A DNA stretch of 11,900 nucleotides from CAZGUG01 sp964529035 (GCA_964529035.1 CAZGUG010000059.1:1-11900), one strand, 5' to 3'. Shown: positions 1 through 8,037, counted from the first letter of the stretch. Made by a program: numbers and translations. Notes: a model not told the origin generated them from the letters alone.

Positions 1-1433
1 AGGTTGGTGGAAGCGGTTATTGTAATTTTTTGTTCCTTACCGGTGCCCAGGTCCTTCGCCGATACGTTGACAATTCCGTTGGCGTCTATGTCAAAGGTGA
101 CCTCTATCTGGGGTACCCCCCTCGGTGCCGGCGGAATACCCGTCAGCTGGAACCTGCCGAGGGTAACGTTTTGCGCCGCCATATGCCTCTCACCCTGCAG
201 CACATGTATATCAACGCTTGTCTGTCCGTCAGCCGCCGTCGAAAATATCTGGCTCTTTTTGGTGGGTATGGTGGTATTCCTCTCAATCAGCCTGGTAAAC
301 ACACCGCCCAGGGTTTCTATACCGAGGGACAGCGGTGTAACATCCAGAAGCACTATATCCTTTACTTCTCCGGTAAGTACTCCCGCCTGTATCGCAGCTC
401 CCAAAGCCACGCACTCGTCGGGGTTAATCCCCTTGTAGGGGTCCTTTCCGGTTATCTTCTTGACGGCTTCCTGCACCGCCGGTATCCTTGTGGACCCCCC
501 CACCAGTATAACCTTATCTATCTGCCCCGCCTTAAGGCCGGCGTCCTTCAAAGCCTTCCTCATTGGTTCCATGGTTGCCTCAACAAGGTCGGCGGTCAGG
601 TCGTCAAACTTTGCCCTTGTAAGGGTTATGTCCAGGTGCTTGGGTCCCGAAGCATCGGCGGTTATAAAGGGCAGGTTAATGTTGGTGGACATGACCCCCG
701 ACAGTTCTATTTTTGCTTTTTCGGCTTCATCCTTCAGCCTCTGCAGCGCCGTCCTGTCCTTTTTCAGGTCTATTCCGTTTTCCTTTTTGAACTCTGCCGC
801 CAGATAATCTATTATCCTTTCGTCAAAATCGTCTCCACCAAGCTTGTTGTTACCGTGTGTGGCCATTACTTCAAAAACGCCTTCTCCCAGCTCCAGAATG
901 GACACATCGAAGGTTCCTCCGCCCAGGTCGTAAACCAGTATTTTCTGGTTCTCTCCCTTTTCCAGGCCGTAGGCTAGGGACGCCGCAGTGGGTTCGTTTA
1001 TGATTCTCAAGACTTCAAGCCCGGCTATCCTGCCCGCATCCTTGGTGGCCTGCCTCTGACTGTCGGTAAAATATGCGGGTACGGTGATTACCGCTTTGGT
1101 AACTTTTTCACCCAGGTAGCTCTCGGCATCGCTTTTAAGCTTTTGCAGCACCATCGCCGATATTTCCTGGGGTGTGTATTCCTTACCGTTTATATTGCTC
1201 TTATGATCGCTTCCCATCAACCTTTTTATTGAAGTGACGGTACCGGCAGGGTTTGTTATCGCCTGTCTTTTTGCCACCTGTCCTACCATTCTTTCTCCGT
1301 CCTTGGAAAAGGCCACCACCGACGGAGTTGTCCTGCTGCCCTCGGCATTCGGTATTACCGTGGCTTCTCCGCCCTCCATAATTGCTACGCATGAATTGGT
1401 GGTTCCAAGGTCTATGCCTATTACTTTGCTCAT
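1..1433 (-). CDS. dnaK: Chaperone protein DnaK (Hsp70), C-terminal part cut by window edge
   Basis: ATP-dependent Hsp70 chaperone that, with GrpE and DnaJ, folds and rescues cytoplasmic proteins. I translated the minus strand from the ATG at 1433 and it reads open without a break for 477 codons to the left edge, so about 130 residues (end of the substrate-binding lid) are missing. Visible motifs: phosphate-1 loop IGIDLGTTNSC (residues 5-15), VPAYF (118-122), connect-type INEPTAASLAYG (145-156), phosphate-2 DLGGGTFDVS (169-178), adenosine motif ILVGGSTRIP (309-318), and the interdomain linker region DIVLLDVTPLSLGIET (359-374) leading into the beta-sandwich substrate-binding domain. The segment after residue 80 is short, as in Gram-positive DnaK, without the insertion seen in proteobacteria. 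A strong AAAGGAGG ribosome binding site lies at 1443-1450, and grpE ends 18 bp upstream. It is the third gene of the hrcA operon, so HrcA/CIRCE control is inferred. Confidence 0.98.
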   Translation of the reverse strand, partial: MSKVIGIDLGTTNSCVAIMEGGEATVIPNAEGSRTTPSVVAFSKDGERMVGQVAKRQAITNPAGTVTSIKRLMGSDHKSNINGKEYTPQEISAMVLQKLKSDAESYLGEKVTKAVITVPAYFTDSQRQATKDAGRIAGLEVLRIINEPTAASLAYGLEKGENQKILVYDLGGGTFDVSILELGEGVFEVMATHGNNKLGGDDFDERIIDYLAAEFKKENGIDLKKDRTALQRLKDEAEKAKIELSGVMSTNINLPFITADASGPKHLDITLTRAKFDDLTADLVEATMEPMRKALKDAGLKAGQIDKVILVGGSTRIPAVQEAVKKITGKDPYKGINPDECVALGAAIQAGVLTGEVKDIVLLDVTPLSLGIETLGGVFTRLIERNTTIPTKKSQIFSTAADGQTSVDIHVLQGERHMAAQNVTLGRFQLTGIPPAPRGVPQIEVTFDIDANGIVNVSAKDLGTGKEQKITITASTN

Positions 1434-1451
1434 GTTACTTATCCTCCTTTA

Positions 1452-2012
1452 CTATAATGCAACCTTTACCATGCTGGGTCTTAATACCCTTGATTTTATC
1501 CTGTATCCTTTCTGGAACACTTCCAGAATGGTACCCTCTTCATCATCCGTGTCATCCACCTTCATAACGGCGTGATGGTAATTGGGGTCAAACTTGACGC
1601 CTTGGGTAGGGATTTCCTCGACATGATATTTTGACATAATACCCCTTATCTGTTTAATCACCATGTCAATCCCTTCCCTGAAAGAATCTGTGCCGCGGCT
1701 ACCGCCGTCCCCGGCGGCCGCTTCGGATGCCCTTTCCAGGTTATCCAAAACGCTCAGAAACTGGAGAAGTATTTCCCCGGCAGCATAACTGTAAATCTCG
1801 TCCTTTTCCCTGGCCACACGCTTCCTGTAATTGTCAAAATCCGCCTGCAGCCGTAACATGCGGTTGTAGTATTCTTCGGCTTCACCGACGGCTTCTCCGG
1901 ATACGGCAGTCCCACCGGTATCCTCCGGCCGGGTTTCGTCCTGCCCGTTACTTCCATCGGTATCGGCAGGCTTGGTCTTGTCATCCCTGATTTCCTTACC
2001 CTTGTCTTCCAT
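1452..2012 (-). CDS. grpE: Nucleotide exchange factor GrpE
   Basis: GrpE releases ADP from DnaK and so resets the chaperone cycle; it works as a cytoplasmic dimer. The 186-residue protein starts with a highly charged, probably disordered tail rich in Asp, Glu, Lys and Gly (about 1-40). A long helix with coiled-coil character follows (about 41-80, containing MLRLQADFDNYRKR, the typical GrpE core). The C-terminal beta domain contains GVKFDPNYHHAVMKV and ends in RVLRPSMVKV, both family hallmarks. Length is normal for the family. The ATG at 2012 has an AAGGGTG-type ribosome binding site about 10 nt upstream. It sits 54 bp after hrcA and 18 bp before dnaK with no terminator in either gap, so it is co-transcribed with them. 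Confidence 0.97.
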   Translation of the reverse strand: MEDKGKEIRDDKTKPADTDGSNGQDETRPEDTGGTAVSGEAVGEAEEYYNRMLRLQADFDNYRKRVAREKDEIYSYAAGEILLQFLSVLDNLERASEAAAGDGGSRGTDSFREGIDMVIKQIRGIMSKYHVEEIPTQGVKFDPNYHHAVMKVDDTDDEEGTILEVFQKGYRIKSRVLRPSMVKVAL

Positions 2013-2066
2013 TATGCATCACCCTTATTCAATAATCTAAAAATTTTTCCACGGTTCTTATATCTT

Positions 2067-3095
2067 CTACCAGTCGGTTTTTATCAACCTAGAAATGTAT
2101 TCCGCCATAAATTCCAGTACCGCCACCACCCTTTCGTACTCCATTCTGGTAGGTCCGATAATGCCTATCCGGCCAGCTTCCCTTTCACCGGACCTGTAGG
2201 TTGCTGTCACAAGACTGCAGTCCATCATGCAGTTGTGCTGAAGCTCACTTCCTATGCTTACTATTACCCCTCTGCCGCCTATCTTGTTGATAACTGCCAT
2301 CAGTTGATCTTTTTGTTCCAGCAGTTCCAGCAGGTTTTTGGCCTTTGAAATGTCGGCATACTCGGGAAAATTGAATATATTGCTCATACCGTCAGCGTAT
2401 ACATCGTCGCCTTTAACCTCTTCCAGGCTTTCGGTTACCAGGGGAAGGAGGGTTTCAAGCAGCCTGTATTTATATACCAGCTTCCTGTAATCTTCGGATT
2501 CGATACAACGTCTCAACTCTTCGATAGAAATACCGGCAAATATATCATTCACCGCCCGCGTAAGGCTTTCCAGATAGTCGGGGGTTACGGTATCCGCCGT
2601 TTTTATTATTGTGTTCTTAACCACCCCGGTATCCATTACAATAACGGCAACAAAGCTGTAGTTGTCAATCGGAACAAAATGCACATGCCGCAGTTTGCAG
2701 CCGTCAAACTGAGAGCTCATCACCAGCGAGGTATATTTGGTCAGTTGAGAGAGTATCCTTGCGGTCTTTCTGATAATTCCCTCAATTTCATCAACCCTGT
2801 AACCCAGTTCCTTGATAATAATCTCCTGCTCTTCCGGCGAAAGCTTCTTAGTAGGCATCAGCCGGTCCACATACAGCCTGTATGCCTTTTCGGAAGGTAT
2901 TCTGCCCGCCGACGTGTGGGGCTGCTTAAGGAAACCCATTTCCTCCAAATCCGACATTTCGTTTCTTATGGTTGCCGAACTAATACCCAGCTTGTATTTT
3001 TTAGCTATGGTTCTGGATCCTATGGGTTGTGCCGTAGAGATATAGTCTGCAATAACAGCCTGCAAGATCTTCAGCTTCCTGTCGTCTATTTGCAT
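2067..3095 (-). CDS. hrcA: Heat-inducible transcription repressor HrcA
   Basis: HrcA is the DNA-binding repressor that binds the CIRCE operator and keeps the groE and dnaK operons low at normal temperature; its activity depends on GroEL in well-studied relatives. The 342-residue protein has an N-terminal winged-helix domain (about residues 1-75; recognition segment around ISSATIRNEMSDLEEMGFL and the following wing SAGRIPSEKAYR). A GAF-like and dimerisation region follows, ending in IGPTRMEYERVVAVLEFMAEYISRL, characteristic of HrcA. I chose the ATG at 3095, which has a GGGGGTGAG ribosome binding site about 5 nt upstream. The longer reading from a GTG at 3119 would begin inside the CIRCE repeat and is unlikely. 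It is first in hrcA-grpE-dnaK, with a promoter and CIRCE directly upstream, hence autoregulated. Confidence 0.97.
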   Translation of the reverse strand: MQIDDRKLKILQAVIADYISTAQPIGSRTIAKKYKLGISSATIRNEMSDLEEMGFLKQPHTSAGRIPSEKAYRLYVDRLMPTKKLSPEEQEIIIKELGYRVDEIEGIIRKTARILSQLTKYTSLVMSSQFDGCKLRHVHFVPIDNYSFVAVIVMDTGVVKNTIIKTADTVTPDYLESLTRAVNDIFAGISIEELRRCIESEDYRKLVYKYRLLETLLPLVTESLEEVKGDDVYADGMSNIFNFPEYADISKAKNLLELLEQKDQLMAVINKIGGRGVIVSIGSELQHNCMMDCSLVTATYRSGEREAGRIGIIGPTRMEYERVVAVLEFMAEYISRLIKTDW

Positions 3096-3110
3096 AATCT
3101 CACCCCCGGT

Positions 3111-3141
3111 TGTTAGCACTCTCCTTCATAGAGTGCTAACA
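3111..3141 (-). promoter_or_regulatory. CIRCE operator (HrcA binding site)
   Basis: A perfect inverted repeat, TTAGCACTC - 9 bp - GAGTGCTAA, at 3113-3139. It matches the CIRCE consensus at all 18 arm positions, and the symmetry extends two more bases each side to 11-bp arms (3111-3121 and 3131-3141). It lies between the hrcA promoter and the hrcA start, beginning about 5 nt after the predicted transcription start, so bound HrcA would block transcription initiation or clearance. In the RNA it would form a 5'-leader hairpin. Confidence 0.98.
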
Positions 3142-3152
3142 GCTCTGTCATA

Positions 3153-3181
3153 AAAATATCACTAGCCCCTTATATTGTCAA
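3153..3181 (-). promoter_or_regulatory. Sigma-A promoter of the hrcA-grpE-dnaK operon
   Basis: On the minus strand a perfect -35 TTGACA (3176-3181) is separated by exactly 17 bp from a -10 TATTTT (3153-3158; four of six consensus bases). The predicted transcription start is near 3146, immediately before the CIRCE element. This promoter-then-CIRCE arrangement is the standard heat-shock control architecture in Firmicutes. The -35 begins about 20 bp beyond the hemW stop, and there is no terminator between, so some read-through from hemW is also possible. Confidence 0.9.
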
Positions 3182-3201
3182 TAGTTTTTTACTCATTTTT
3201 C

Positions 3202-4323
3202 TTAACGCAAAAATTCAATAAAAACCCTATTGGACAGGTCTATACCCATATTTGTAAGCCGTAAGCCTTCCTCGTCAATCTCGACAAGCCCTTCCTTTTC
3301 CAGCTCTTTAAGCCGGTCTTTGTAAAGCAGCCGGATATCGGTACCGAATCTTTCTTTAAACTCACAAAAGTCTATGCCCCGCCGGGTGCGAAGATTCAAA
3401 AAAACAGTTTCAAACATCTCGGTTCCTTCCGGGATATTCTCACTGCCTTCCACCGGCAAATGCCCCCGTTCAATCAGGCTGCAGTACCTGTGTATGTCCG
3501 GGACATTCCACCTTCTTACCCGGCCTGTGTAGGAATGGGCCGAGGCGCCGACACCTATATAGGACATGTTTCTCCAGTAGGCCAGGTTGTGGGCACATTC
3601 CCTGCCTTTAAGGGCAAAGTTGGATATCTCGTACCTGTTATAGCCGCTGTTTTCGAGAAAACCCGCTGCATAATGGTACATTTCCCTGTCCAGGTCCGGA
3701 TCCGTTTCATGAAGAATGCCTTGGTTCAGCATCCGGTGAAACCCGGTCCCTTCCTCAATCTTAAGCGAATAACAGGAAATATGTTCCGGCTGCATGGCGG
3801 TAGTCGCGTTCAGTGTCTCCTTCCAACTGTCCATGGTCTGGCCCGGGATTCCAAATATAAGGTCAACATTTATATTATCAAACCCGGTGTCCCTTGCCTT
3901 CCTGAAATTTTCAACGAATTCCCCTCTATTGTGTATCCTGCCCAGTGTCCTCAACTCTTCGGGGTTCCAGCTCTGCAGACCTATGCTCAGCCTGTCCGCA
4001 CCGTTTCCTTTCAGCGCAGTCAGCATATTTTTTGTCAGGGTGCCGGGATTCGCTTCAACGGTTGTTTCCACGCAGCCCCCAACATTAAAAATATCCCTGA
4101 CCCCTTTTAAAACAGCCGATATTAAACCGGGGGCCAGACAGGTGGGGGTGCCGCCTCCCATAAAAATCGTCCTTATCCTGGTGCCACGGTAAAACCGCAT
4201 CTCGGTAAGCAGGGCTTTCACATATTCTTCCTGCATGTACTCAAGGTTGGAATATGAAACAAAATCGCAGTAAAGGCACTTGCTCTCGCAAAAGGGAATG
4301 TGTATATAAAGAGAGTGCTCCAT
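3202..4323 (-). CDS. hemW: Radical SAM haem chaperone HemW (formerly HemN-like)
   Basis: A 373-residue radical S-adenosylmethionine protein of the HemW family. Members bind haem and are proposed to deliver it to respiratory proteins; they were long mis-annotated as the oxygen-independent coproporphyrinogen oxidase HemN. The [4Fe-4S] motif is C12-E-S-K-C16-L-Y-C19 near the very N terminus, followed by the SAM-contacting GGGTP at 56-60 and further barrel segments (VEANPGTL, RLSIGLQSW, NVDLIFGIPGQT). A HemN_C-type winged domain lies at the C terminus. The protein lacks the longer N-terminal extension of true HemN, which favours HemW by family knowledge. An AGGAGG ribosome binding site overlaps the lepA stop codon; the gap to lepA is only 12 bp, so the two are co-transcribed. 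Its last codon is just upstream of the hrcA promoter. Confidence 0.95.
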   Translation of the reverse strand: MEHSLYIHIPFCESKCLYCDFVSYSNLEYMQEEYVKALLTEMRFYRGTRIRTIFMGGGTPTCLAPGLISAVLKGVRDIFNVGGCVETTVEANPGTLTKNMLTALKGNGADRLSIGLQSWNPEELRTLGRIHNRGEFVENFRKARDTGFDNINVDLIFGIPGQTMDSWKETLNATTAMQPEHISCYSLKIEEGTGFHRMLNQGILHETDPDLDREMYHYAAGFLENSGYNRYEISNFALKGRECAHNLAYWRNMSYIGVGASAHSYTGRVRRWNVPDIHRYCSLIERGHLPVEGSENIPEGTEMFETVFLNLRTRRGIDFCEFKERFGTDIRLLYKDRLKELEKEGLVEIDEEGLRLTNMGIDLSNRVFIEFLR

Positions 4324-4335
4324 GTGACAGGCCTC

Positions 4336-6135
4336 CTAATTGAGCTTCAGGACGGCCATAAACGCCTCCTGGGGTACTTCCACATTTCCTACCTGCCTCA
4401 TCCTTTTTTTGCCCTCTTTCTGCTTCTCCAGGAGCTTTCTCTTTCTTGTGATATCACCGCCGTAGCACTTAGCCAGTACATCCTTTCTCAGGGCCCTTAT
4501 GGTCTCCCTGGCAATAATCTTATTGCCTACCGCCGCCTGTATCGGTATTTCAAACATGTGCCGGGGAATTGATTCCTTTAGTTTCTCCGCAATCATCCTA
4601 CCCCTGGCATACGCCTTGTCCCTGTGCACTATAAAGCTGAGGGCATCCACCGGTTCCGAATTAAGAAGTATATCCAGTTTGACCAAATCTGATTCCTTGT
4701 AGTCCTTGAACTCATAATCAAAGGAAGCATAACCCCTTGTCCTGGATTTAAGCGCATCGAAAAAGTCGTATATAATTTCATTGAGCGGGATATCGTATTC
4801 CAGTACAACCCTTGTTTCTTCAATGTATTTCATGTCCTTGAACACTCCCCTTCTTTCCTGGCACAATTCCATTATCGCACCGACATATTCGCTGGGGGCC
4901 ATAACCGAAGCGGCTACTATCGGCTCCTTCATGTATTCAATGCTGTTTTCAGCCGGAAGATTGGCGGGATTGTCAATCGAAACCTCCTGGCCGTCGGTTT
5001 TTTTCACCTTGTATATTACGCTGGGGGCAGTGGTCACAATATCAATATCATATTCCCGCTCCAGCCTCTGCTGCACAACCTCCATATGCAGCAGGCCCAG
5101 GAACCCGCAGCGGAAGCCAAACCCCAGCGCGGCTGAGGTTTCAGGCTCAAAGCTGAGGGAAGCATCGTTTAACTTCAGTTTGTCCAGGGCTTCCCGCAGG
5201 GCCTCGTAGTCGGAACCGTCAGCGGGATAAATACCGCAGAAAACCATTGAGTTAATCTTTTTGTATCCGGGCAGCGGCCTGTCTGTGGGATTGTTCCTGT
5301 CGGTAATAGTATCCCCCACCCTTGTATCCCTTACATTCTTAATGCTTGCGGCAACAAACCCCACCGAGCCGGCTTTAAGCTCGGGCACCGAAACCGGTGC
5401 CGGCGTGAAAATACCCACCTGCTCCACCTCAAAGCTTTTGCCGGTTGAACACATCATTATTTCCATCCCGGGTTTCACCGTTCCCTCAAAAACCCTTACA
5501 TAGGATATCGCACCCCTGTAGCTGTCATAAAAGGAATCGAATATGAGCGCCTTTAACGGGGCCTTTATGTCACCCTCCGGCGGCGGTATTTTATTCACCA
5601 CCGCTTCAAGCACGTTTTCTATATTGGTCCCTTCCTTTGCGGATATCAAAGGCGCATCCGTAGCATCAAGGCCTATTATATCCTCAATTTCCCTTCTTAC
5701 CCTTTCCGGGTTGGCACTGGGCAGGTCAATCTTGTTTATCACCGGTACGATTTCCAAATTGTTCTCCAGCGCCAGGTACATATTTGCAAGGGTCTGGGCC
5801 TCTATGCCCTGGGACGCGTCAACCACAAGCAGCGCCCCTTCGCAGGCAGCAAGGCTCCTGGATACCTCGTAGGTAAAATCCACGTGCCCCGGCGTGTCTA
5901 TCAGATTCAGGACATACTCTTTCCCGTCCCGGGCTTTGTATCTAATCCGTACAGCCTTCAGCTTGATGGTTATACCCCTCTCCCTTTCAAGGTCCATACT
6001 GTCCAAAAGCTGTTCGCGCATCTCTCTTTTGTTTATGGTGCCGGTAGCCTCCATAAGCCTGTCGGCCAGGGTTGACTTGCCGTGGTCTATATGGGCGATA
6101 ATGCAGAAATTCCGGACATTTTCAAGTTTTCCCAT
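4336..6135 (-). CDS. lepA: Elongation factor 4 (LepA), ribosome-associated GTPase
   Basis: LepA/EF4 is a translational GTPase that binds the ribosome, linked to back-translocation and to initiation or ribosome biogenesis in studied bacteria. The 599-residue length is typical. All G motifs are visible: G1 AHIDHGKST (14-22), G2 around RERGITIK (51-58), G3 DTPGH (80-84), G4 NKID (134-137) and G5 SAKEG (165-169). Domains II, III and V-like follow (for example GFRCGFLGLLHMEVVQQRLEREYD). The LepA-specific C-terminal domain carries KCYGGDITRKRKLLEKQKEGKKRM and ends GNVEVPQEAFMAVLKLN. The ATG at 6135 has a GGAAGGAAG ribosome binding site. It begins a new transcription unit after an intrinsic terminator, with its own extended -10 promoter, and is followed by hemW. 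Confidence 0.98.
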   Translation of the reverse strand: MGKLENVRNFCIIAHIDHGKSTLADRLMEATGTINKREMREQLLDSMDLERERGITIKLKAVRIRYKARDGKEYVLNLIDTPGHVDFTYEVSRSLAACEGALLVVDASQGIEAQTLANMYLALENNLEIVPVINKIDLPSANPERVRREIEDIIGLDATDAPLISAKEGTNIENVLEAVVNKIPPPEGDIKAPLKALIFDSFYDSYRGAISYVRVFEGTVKPGMEIMMCSTGKSFEVEQVGIFTPAPVSVPELKAGSVGFVAASIKNVRDTRVGDTITDRNNPTDRPLPGYKKINSMVFCGIYPADGSDYEALREALDKLKLNDASLSFEPETSAALGFGFRCGFLGLLHMEVVQQRLEREYDIDIVTTAPSVIYKVKKTDGQEVSIDNPANLPAENSIEYMKEPIVAASVMAPSEYVGAIMELCQERRGVFKDMKYIEETRVVLEYDIPLNEIIYDFFDALKSRTRGYASFDYEFKDYKESDLVKLDILLNSEPVDALSFIVHRDKAYARGRMIAEKLKESIPRHMFEIPIQAAVGNKIIARETIRALRKDVLAKCYGGDITRKRKLLEKQKEGKKRMRQVGNVEVPQEAFMAVLKLN

Positions 6136-6176
6136 GGCTTGTATCTTCCTTCCGTCGCTTTATAACTCATCACATT

Positions 6177-6206
6177 ATTATAGCATACAGGAAAATACTT
6201 ATACAA
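6177..6206 (-). promoter_or_regulatory. Probable extended -10 sigma-A promoter of lepA-hemW
   Basis: On the minus strand there is a perfect -10 TATAAT (6177-6182) preceded by TG one base upstream (TGCTATAAT, 6177-6185), the extended -10 form that tolerates a weak -35. The best -35 is TTGTAT at 6201-6206 with an 18-bp spacer, matching only its first three consensus bases. It lies between the upstream gene's terminator and the lepA start, which is where a promoter is required; predicted start near 6170, leader about 35 nt. Confidence 0.7.
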
Positions 6207-6210
6207 TTCA

Positions 6211-6252
6211 ATAAAACAAAAACGGCAGTTCACCCTTTAGAAGCTGCCGTTT
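6211..6252 (-). terminator. Rho-independent terminator after the uncharacterised membrane protein gene
   Basis: Read on the minus strand: a 9-bp stem (AAACGGCAG at 6244-6252 pairing with CTGCCGTTT at 6220-6228) with a loop of about 15 nt, followed immediately by a T-rich run (TTTTTGTTTT). It lies 32 bp past the stop of the gene at 6285-7658. The plus strand has no T tract on its far side, so it is directional. It separates the spoIIP-side genes from lepA. Confidence 0.9.
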
Positions 6253-6284
6253 GAATACCGCTAACAGACCGCCCATTTCGGTTA

Positions 6285-7658
6285 TCAAAGCGGTGTCTTT
6301 TTTCTTCTTATCACGACAGCCGCAACAAACGCTGCAGCCACAAGGGGCAGCACCGCGCCCACCACAACGGTTAAGTACCCGAACCTTCTCTGCACACTCC
6401 CCACCATCCTGTCAAGCAACGTAATCTTTTCAAAGGCGTACAGCGTAAAGGACAGGTCATCCTCCGGCAAATGCTCCAGGGCCGCCCTGTAAACCCCGCT
6501 TTCTTCCCGTGTAAGGGCTATACTACTTTCGATAACGTAGGGGGCTTCCGGCGGCGGAATTATTTCGACATTCAAATCCTTGAAACCGGCCCAGTTTTTT
6601 GCCGGGTTTAAAATGTACCGGAAGGAATACAGCGGCTTTGTGGTTTGTCTGCCGTCCATTGTTCCGGCTGCCGTAAAGCCTACACATACATTTTTCCGGC
6701 TTTCCGGTGGAAACTCCACCGTGTAGACAAGGGTTATCACGCGTTCCTGCTCCCGCTGCCGCATCAGTTCGTCCTCCGGGCAGAAGCCCGCATGCTTATT
6801 AAAATGGTTGTCAAGGGCTGCTGCATAAAGGTTGTAAAGCTGAACATCCGAAATGGGATCTGTATCCACTGCATTGGTACGCTTCTTTGCATATTTTATA
6901 AGGTAGGGTTTCAACGCGGCATCCTGCTTTTCAACCCGGTACGAAAACAAACCGGTTTTTTGGCTCAACTCGCCGTCGGTATATGCATTTATATCAAATT
7001 CTATGTCCCGGCCCAGGACAAACACTTCCAGCACCTCGGGTTTTCGGCACCAGGAGGCAATTCTGGTGCTTTGGCCGTCCCGCTCATACCGGTTAAACCC
7101 GCCTGTAAACACTTTGGTTTTTTCAGCATCAAAACTGAAGTCCACCGCAAGGTTAATCTCCTGGCCGGTGGCTGGCTCCACATGTATGGTATAAAGCCTT
7201 CCCGTTTCGTTCTCGGAAAAGTTTTCCGCACTGTATGGCTCATTGGTTACGGTGTTTACGATGTCATCAAATTCAAACCGGGTATTTGCATCCCCTATAT
7301 ATACCTCATAGGGCAGAGTTTCATCATCGGCGGTTATTACAATATCCCCGGCGGAAAGGCTGTTGATGCTTCCCACAAAAGGAAACGCCATTTGAACCGA
7401 CTGCGCTTCCCGCGCCGGGTTGGTCATCCTGTAGGCTGCGGTAACCCTGCCGCTGACCGTATAAAAAGAATCGTGATAATCTGAAAAATCAAAAACAAGG
7501 TCTTCGTGTTCCACCGTTATGGGAGAGTTTTTTTGGATGGACATTATCCCTGTGGACGGGTAACCCTGCCAGTATACCGGCCCGGAATTGGCCAGACCCA
7601 CAGTGGAAGTGGATAGCAGCACAGCGGTACACAGGATTCCGGACATGAACCTTTTCAT
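6285..7658 (-). CDS. Uncharacterised secreted protein with C-terminal membrane anchor
   Basis: I do not recognise a characterised family. The 457-residue product has a clean signal peptide (basic MKR, hydrophobic residues 5-22, probable cleavage after A23). There follows a large, mostly beta-rich hydrophilic region (24-425) and one C-terminal transmembrane segment (about 428-450) followed by the positive stretch RRKK (451-454). This predicts a type I protein with nearly all its mass outside the cytoplasmic membrane. The start of the mature region (residues about 45-95) reads like a repeated-strand domain: a VEHEDLVFDFSD segment, then YRMTNP and VQMAFPFVGS. There are no obvious catalytic motifs and no lipobox. 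The ATG at 7658 has an AAAGGGGTGG ribosome binding site. The stop is TGA, followed by a strong terminator. The gene lies 73 bp after the small protein gene with no terminator between, so co-transcription with the spoIIP group is possible. A sporulation-related role is only a guess from position. Confidence 0.85.
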   Translation of the reverse strand: MKRFMSGILCTAVLLSTSTVGLANSGPVYWQGYPSTGIMSIQKNSPITVEHEDLVFDFSDYHDSFYTVSGRVTAAYRMTNPAREAQSVQMAFPFVGSINSLSAGDIVITADDETLPYEVYIGDANTRFEFDDIVNTVTNEPYSAENFSENETGRLYTIHVEPATGQEINLAVDFSFDAEKTKVFTGGFNRYERDGQSTRIASWCRKPEVLEVFVLGRDIEFDINAYTDGELSQKTGLFSYRVEKQDAALKPYLIKYAKKRTNAVDTDPISDVQLYNLYAAALDNHFNKHAGFCPEDELMRQREQERVITLVYTVEFPPESRKNVCVGFTAAGTMDGRQTTKPLYSFRYILNPAKNWAGFKDLNVEIIPPPEAPYVIESSIALTREESGVYRAALEHLPEDDLSFTLYAFEKITLLDRMVGSVQRRFGYLTVVVGAVLPLVAAAFVAAVVIRRKKTPL

Positions 7659-7731
7659 ATAACCACCCCTTTACCCTTTAGACATTTTTCCAAGAAATTA
7701 GTTCCAATCCCTAACCCTTACCTGCCGGCTG

Positions 7732-8022
7732 TCACTGCGTTCCGATTACCCCCTCAATCTTTTCCTTCACCAGCTCATAGGCCGCTTTCCATTCGTTTTT
7801 GTCAATAGAAATCCGGCTGCCCGCAAACTCCAGCTTTATTATCTGCCCGTCCAGGTCGTACACCCCGAATATGGGCCTGCCGCCGCTGATGCCCAGCATA
7901 TCCCTTGAACTCGCATCCACAATGGACAGGCCGCAACAGAACAGGACAATACACAGCAAAATCCCAAATAAGGTCTTGTACCTCATTCTTTTTTTCTGCC
8001 GTCTTTTTTCAATCCTGCCCAT
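7732..8022 (-). CDS. Small one-TM protein in the yqxA position (uncharacterised)
   Basis: A 96-residue protein with a very basic N terminus (RIEKRRQKKRMRYK, 3-16), one hydrophobic segment (about 17-35) and a short extracytoplasmic domain (about 36-96) with no recognised motif. In Bacillus the gene between spoIIP and lepA is yqxA, also a small one-TM protein of unknown function. The shared position suggests a counterpart, but I cannot show sequence homology by eye. I chose the ATG at 8022 because a strong AAGGGGG-type ribosome binding site lies about 7 nt upstream. The longer reading from the ATG at 8046 would translate that site as the odd peptide REGGRP and has only a weak AGGA upstream. It lies 63 bp after spoIIP and is probably in the same transcript. 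Confidence 0.75.
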   Translation of the reverse strand: MGRIEKRRQKKRMRYKTLFGILLCIVLFCCGLSIVDASSRDMLGISGGRPIFGVYDLDGQIIKLEFAGSRISIDKNEWKAAYELVKEKIEGVIGTQ

Positions 8023-8026
8023 GGGC

Positions 8027-8037
8027 CTCCCCCCTTC
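8027..8037 (-). promoter_or_regulatory. Ribosome binding site deciding the small gene's start
   Basis: A purine-rich run AAGGGGGGAGG on the minus strand directly precedes the ATG at 8022. It favours that start over the ATG at 8046, which is 24 bp upstream and would place this site inside the coding sequence. Confidence 0.65.

Noticed and set aside
30..977. 315-codon open frame on the plus strand opposite dnaK
   Set aside because: It lies fully antisense to an intact, motif-rich dnaK, has no ribosome binding site and its translation shows no protein-like motifs. Long antisense open frames are a common by-product of dnaK codon use.
3096..3119. Extended hrcA start at GTG 3119
   Set aside because: The codon lies inside the CIRCE repeat, and the next in-frame ATG at 3095 has a good ribosome binding site and gives the normal family N terminus.
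3202..4323. Annotation as oxygen-independent coproporphyrinogen III oxidase HemN
   Set aside because: The length and very N-terminal CX3CX2C cluster fit HemW; no other haem biosynthesis gene is nearby and the lepA-hemW linkage is typical of HemW.
6285..7658. Possible DUF4424-like domain in the anchored protein
   Set aside because: Only a loose by-eye resemblance of the EDL...NP...FP pattern near residues 50-93; not enough to assign a family without a profile search.
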